Part shown: one piece after another, positions 61,368 through 64,000 of the stretch
Position numbering within the stretch: position 1 is the first letter of the stretch
How the letters are laid out: each line of letters opens with the position of its first letter
NCBI GenBank assembly: GCA_963823105.1
Contig: CAWGKC010000017.1
Coordinates: 62,001 to 126,000, forward strand
Length of the DNA stretch: 64,000 nucleotides
Source: JAJYKC01 sp963823105
Lineage (GTDB): Bacteria > Acidobacteriota > Terriglobia > Bryobacterales > Bryobacteraceae
Direction of reading: 5' to 3'
Notes under the pieces: generated by a model
What the model was told of the DNA's origin: nothing
What the model saw: only the letters and a program-made list of their open reading frames with translations
Database searches by the model: none
Translations under genes and position numbers: made by a program

Positions 61368-61846
61368 CCCTTAAACCGGATAGGGGCCGCGTCAAACGCG
61401 AGCGGCCAGCGCCCACCTTTTAGCATTCGCGATCTCCAGGGCCTAGGTTGAAGTCCGCTTAGCGAAGGGCTACGAAGATGATCGGTCGTGCTCCCTCTTG
61501 GTTAGACAATAGCGCGGGGGGAGGAAAAAACGAGGGGACGAAAAGAGGAAATTCCGTGTAAGCTATTGAGGGGGAGGGAGATATAACTTTTCTGGGGCGT
61601 TGTGACTGGGTTTCGGACGCCGCCACGTTCCGGCGGTGACTAGGGAAGAAAACGACTCAGAAATGCAATCCCTTATAGACATGCACCTTTAAAGTTGGAG
61701 GTTTTCGACGGGGGAGAAATAGTTGAAACGTCTGGACTTAGGGCACGGTCGAAAGCGAAACCCCGGTCTGGGCGCGTCCGCTTTCGGAGAAAGTTCCTTT
61801 CTCACCGCACATTATAGGCGTGGAAGGAACTCGAGGAAGGGGATCA
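61368..61846. other. Non-coding stretch in the polysaccharide locus with inverted repeats
   Basis: About 480 bp (up to 590 bp if the deacetylase ends early) with no convincing gene. It contains GGCCGC/GCGGCC (61386-61391 and 61408-61413), CCGCC/GGCGG around the block near 61620-61640, and a weak AATAGC/GCTATT pair. Purine-rich runs (GGGGGGAGGAAAAAAC) lie near 61517. A promoter for the beta-helix gene is expected here. I compared it by eye with c-di-GMP riboswitches and found no match. Confidence 0.4.
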
Positions 61847-63474
61847 ATGAGATCGTTGTCGAGGATTGTGATGGGGGTGGGGATTCTAGCCGGGTTGGCG
61901 GTAGGCTGCAGTGTGATGGAGGCGAAAGACTTTTATATCGCGCAGAACGCGGCCGGGTCGAATAACGGTACCAGTTGCGCGAACGCCTTCGCGTATGGAT
62001 TCTTCAACAACGCGGCGAACTGGGGATCGGGCGCGACGCAGATCGGGCCTGGGACGACGGTGCATCTCTGTGGAACGTTCAATGGGGCGGCCGGGCAGCA
62101 ATTGCTTGTCGCTCAGGGTGGCGGCGCGCTTGGCAATCCGGTGACGTTGCGATTCGAGGGTGGCGCCATTCTAACGGCGCCATATTGGTCCGGGCTGGCG
62201 CTATATCTGTGAGCGGCCAGAGCTATGTCACGATTGACGGTGGTTCTAATGGAATCATACAAAACACCGCAAACGGCAGCTCCTTGGGGTACCACCAGAA
62301 CAGTGTCGCTATTATGGCGGCGCCATGCAGCGGCTGCGAGGTTAAGAACCTCAATGTATCAAATCTTTACGTGCATGCCCAATGCGAATCCTCAACGGGA
62401 TGTGACACTTCGCTTGGCGGCGCGGACAGCGTCAACTTCATACGATATGGCGGCTCGAACTTTCTCATCCACGACAACGTCGTTCACGATGTTGGATGGG
62501 CGATGCTCGAAACTTCCGGGAATGACTCAAACGTTCAGATCTATAACAACACGGTCTTCAATATGGACCATGGCGTAGCATGTGGCGCAAACGTCGGGGA
62601 CGTCGTGTCGAGCGAATTCATATACAACAATCACTTTCACGACATGGCGAACTGGGATACGGGCACAGCCGACGCGTACCATCATGACGGTATTCACTGC
62701 TTTTCGGTCCTAAATAACAGTAAGATTCAGACTTTGTACGTGTACAATAACCTTTTTGACGGGAACGAAGGAAACTGCTGCGTTACGGCGTGGATCTTCC
62801 TTGAGGGTGGTACGAGCGGGGGTAGCACGCCTTGGACCGATGCGACAGGTACTGCTTTCGTTTGGAATAATCTTCTGATTGGGAGCCTCGATCTCGGGAA
62901 TGGTCAAGTCTTCGTCGGCGCCGGCACGGGACATCTAATATATAACAATACCTTCCTTGTCGCTCGACCGTCTGGCGGGTCATGCCTTGTCGCCGGGAGG
63001 AATGGAACTGCCGGTGTTTCTTATACGATTGTGAACAACGCGTTTTCAGGTTGCGACTCGATGGCGAATGTCGATTCTAACGTTACCTCTTTGAGTATCG
63101 ACTATAACGTGTATTCCGATTCCTCTGGCGCTGGGAATAACATTTTCAACTGGGGCAAACTCTCGACTAACTCCTTCGCGTCGTGGGTTAGTGGATGCCA
63201 TTGCGATACGCATTCTGTCAATTCGCTAACGAGCACGCTCGCTATGAATGCTGTCGGGGTTCCTTTGTCCAGGTATGTCGGCGCATCCGCGGCGGTGAAT
63301 TTGTCTGGCAGCGCTGTTGGGGAGCTGTCGACTTTGGCATATGACACCGGAGCTGGCGGAACGCATACGCCCGTCCCCAGAGTTCCTGTTGGTCCATGGG
63401 ATATCGGTGCCTATGCTTATGTTTCGCCCGGCGGCGTCAGTCCCCCGAGCGGCCTAGCCGCCACGGTGCAATAG
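61847..63474 (+). CDS. Secreted parallel beta-helix protein, frameshifted
   Basis: About 540 residues after repair. ATG at 61847 behind GAGGAAGGGG opens a signal peptide (GVGILAGLAVGCS). The first frame stops at 62212 after APYWSGLALYL; adding one G near 62193 continues as AGAISVSGQSYVTIDGGSNGIIQNT. The rest has repeated strand pairs of the right-handed helix type (FLIHDNVVHDVGWAMLE, VQIYNNTVFNMDHG, EFIYNNHFHDM, LYVYNNLFDGN) as in AlgG-like and pectate-lyase-like proteins. Catalytic residues cannot be assigned. Codon choice is visibly AT-richer than in the neighbouring housekeeping genes, suggesting recent acquisition. Confidence 0.75.
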
Positions 63475-63626
63475 CCTTGGCCTTTTCGGTTTTGACCTTC
63501 GTTGGCAGTATCTCTTAGGCTAGTTGTGGTCTCGGTATCTCCGCTGAGGCTGGGCCCGAGTCCGTTATCCCCCTTTGCAGCGCTCGGCGCTCCGCATCGT
63601 ACGACCCAACAGTTTGCTCCTCCGCC

Positions 63627-64000
63627 ATGAGAGACAATAAAAAAGATGACGCGGGATCGAGTGCAGCGCTTCTCCACACTGGGCCAAATGCCTACTCATC
63701 GAAAATGTCGCGCTATTTCGAAGGGGCGCGACATGACTACGTGCAGGAGCTTCCACTCGACAGGTTGGCTAGCGTGTTAGAGGTCGGCTGTGGCAACGGG
63801 GAGACCGGCGCTCTCGCCCTCCTTGCGGGAAAGTGTGGATCGTATTGTGGTGTGGAATTGTGTCGTGAGGCGGGAGAAAGGGCTAGGGATAACATTTCCG
63901 AGGTTGTCGTTGGAAATATCGAGGACATCGATCTCCCGTGGCGCCCGAACACCTTCGACGTTCTCATCCTAAGTGAGGTTCTTGAGCACCTCGGGGATAC
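63627..64000 (+). CDS. Class I SAM-dependent methyltransferase, N-terminal part (runs off the window)
   Basis: An open frame from ATG 63627 to the window end. After HTGPNAYSSKMSRYFEGARHDYV it has the SAM-binding loop VLEVGCGNGETGAL, then CGVELCREAGERARDNI (motif II-like acidic residue) and the FDVLILSEVLEHLGD segment, which marks small-molecule methyltransferases of polysaccharide or antibiotic loci. The substrate-binding half is outside. The gap 63475-63626 shows nothing else. It continues the polysaccharide locus to the right. Confidence 0.75.
   Translation, partial: MRDNKKDDAGSSAALLHTGPNAYSSKMSRYFEGARHDYVQELPLDRLASVLEVGCGNGETGALALLAGKCGSYCGVELCREAGERARDNISEVVVGNIEDIDLPWRPNTFDVLILSEVLEHLGD

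Noticed and set aside
61650..61846. Riboswitch upstream of the beta-helix gene
   Set aside because: I looked for GEMM-type c-di-GMP and cobalamin-type cores. Local similarity (GGGCACGGTCGAAAG) does not continue into the conserved second helix.

Overview
The window looks like chromosomal DNA from an Acidobacteriota bacterium of the Solibacter/Bryobacter type. It is GC-rich with strongly GC-ending codons. The best lineage clue is the secreted protein at 52.6-55.0 kb, whose C-terminus (starting VVNAASFQGG) looks like the domain first described from Solibacter. Other hints are a small basic protein of the RKLSAAARKR type, secreted DUF1080, quinoprotein and beta-propeller proteins, and several Tat-exported or lipoprotein signals. 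This assignment is inference; no marker comparison could be run.

Layout. 0-9 kb: a secreted matrixin-like protease, a LarA-like protein, a secreted L-type lectin, two Flp pilins, a cytochrome/PQQ dehydrogenase, a toastrack lipoprotein and CtaG. 9-13 kb: a damaged epimerase, then a minus-strand sugar operon (agaS-like isomerase, phosphofructokinase, DeoR regulator). 13-19 kb: a three-gene MacB-like ABC exporter, tadA, a TetR regulator with a palindromic operator, a DUF1080 protein and an uncharacterised zinc-ribbon/HTH protein. 19.2-19.5 kb: a 92-bp tandem repeat. 19.5-24.9 kb: glycosyltransferase, glyA, proS, a class V aminotransferase. 24.9-26.9 kb: a degenerate stretch in which two decayed copies of one small gene flank a phosphoribosyltransferase. 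26.9-31.3 kb: Tat-exported TIM-barrel protein, purN, purM, dtd, acpS. 31.3-35.6 kb: a stand-alone MgtE-N/CBS protein with an NRAMP-like transporter, DUF3467, and a GT39-like membrane protein. 35.6-39.2 kb: a hybrid sensor kinase. 39.4-44.3 kb: rpsA, an HU/IHF gene, a HIT gene, and a Rieske/cytochrome b-cc pair. 44.5-50 kb: an antitoxin-like gene, a secreted unknown, an esterase, and three YCII genes around an ECF sigma factor. 50-55 kb: a two-gene membrane cassette, nadD, an outer-membrane barrel, a secreted propeller, tRNA-His. 55.5-64 kb: an exopolysaccharide locus led by a NusG paralogue, running off the right edge.

How the genes work together. The polysaccharide locus holds an antiterminator-like regulator, a polyprenyl-phosphate sugar transferase, and a dehydrogenase/acyltransferase/aminotransferase trio matching the logic of 2,3-diamino-sugar acid synthesis. 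A deacetylase, a secreted beta-helix protein and a methyltransferase follow. The kinase, the ECF sigma factor and the DeoR and TetR regulators each sit beside plausible targets.

A caution for the whole annotation: at least ten features need one or more single-base insertions or deletions to be read intact, including proS, tRNA-His and six sites in 1.2 kb of the polysaccharide locus. Most lie in short G, C or A runs or are otherwise one-base changes, and several hit genes expected to be essential. I read this mainly as consensus error, not gene decay, but the sequence alone cannot prove it.
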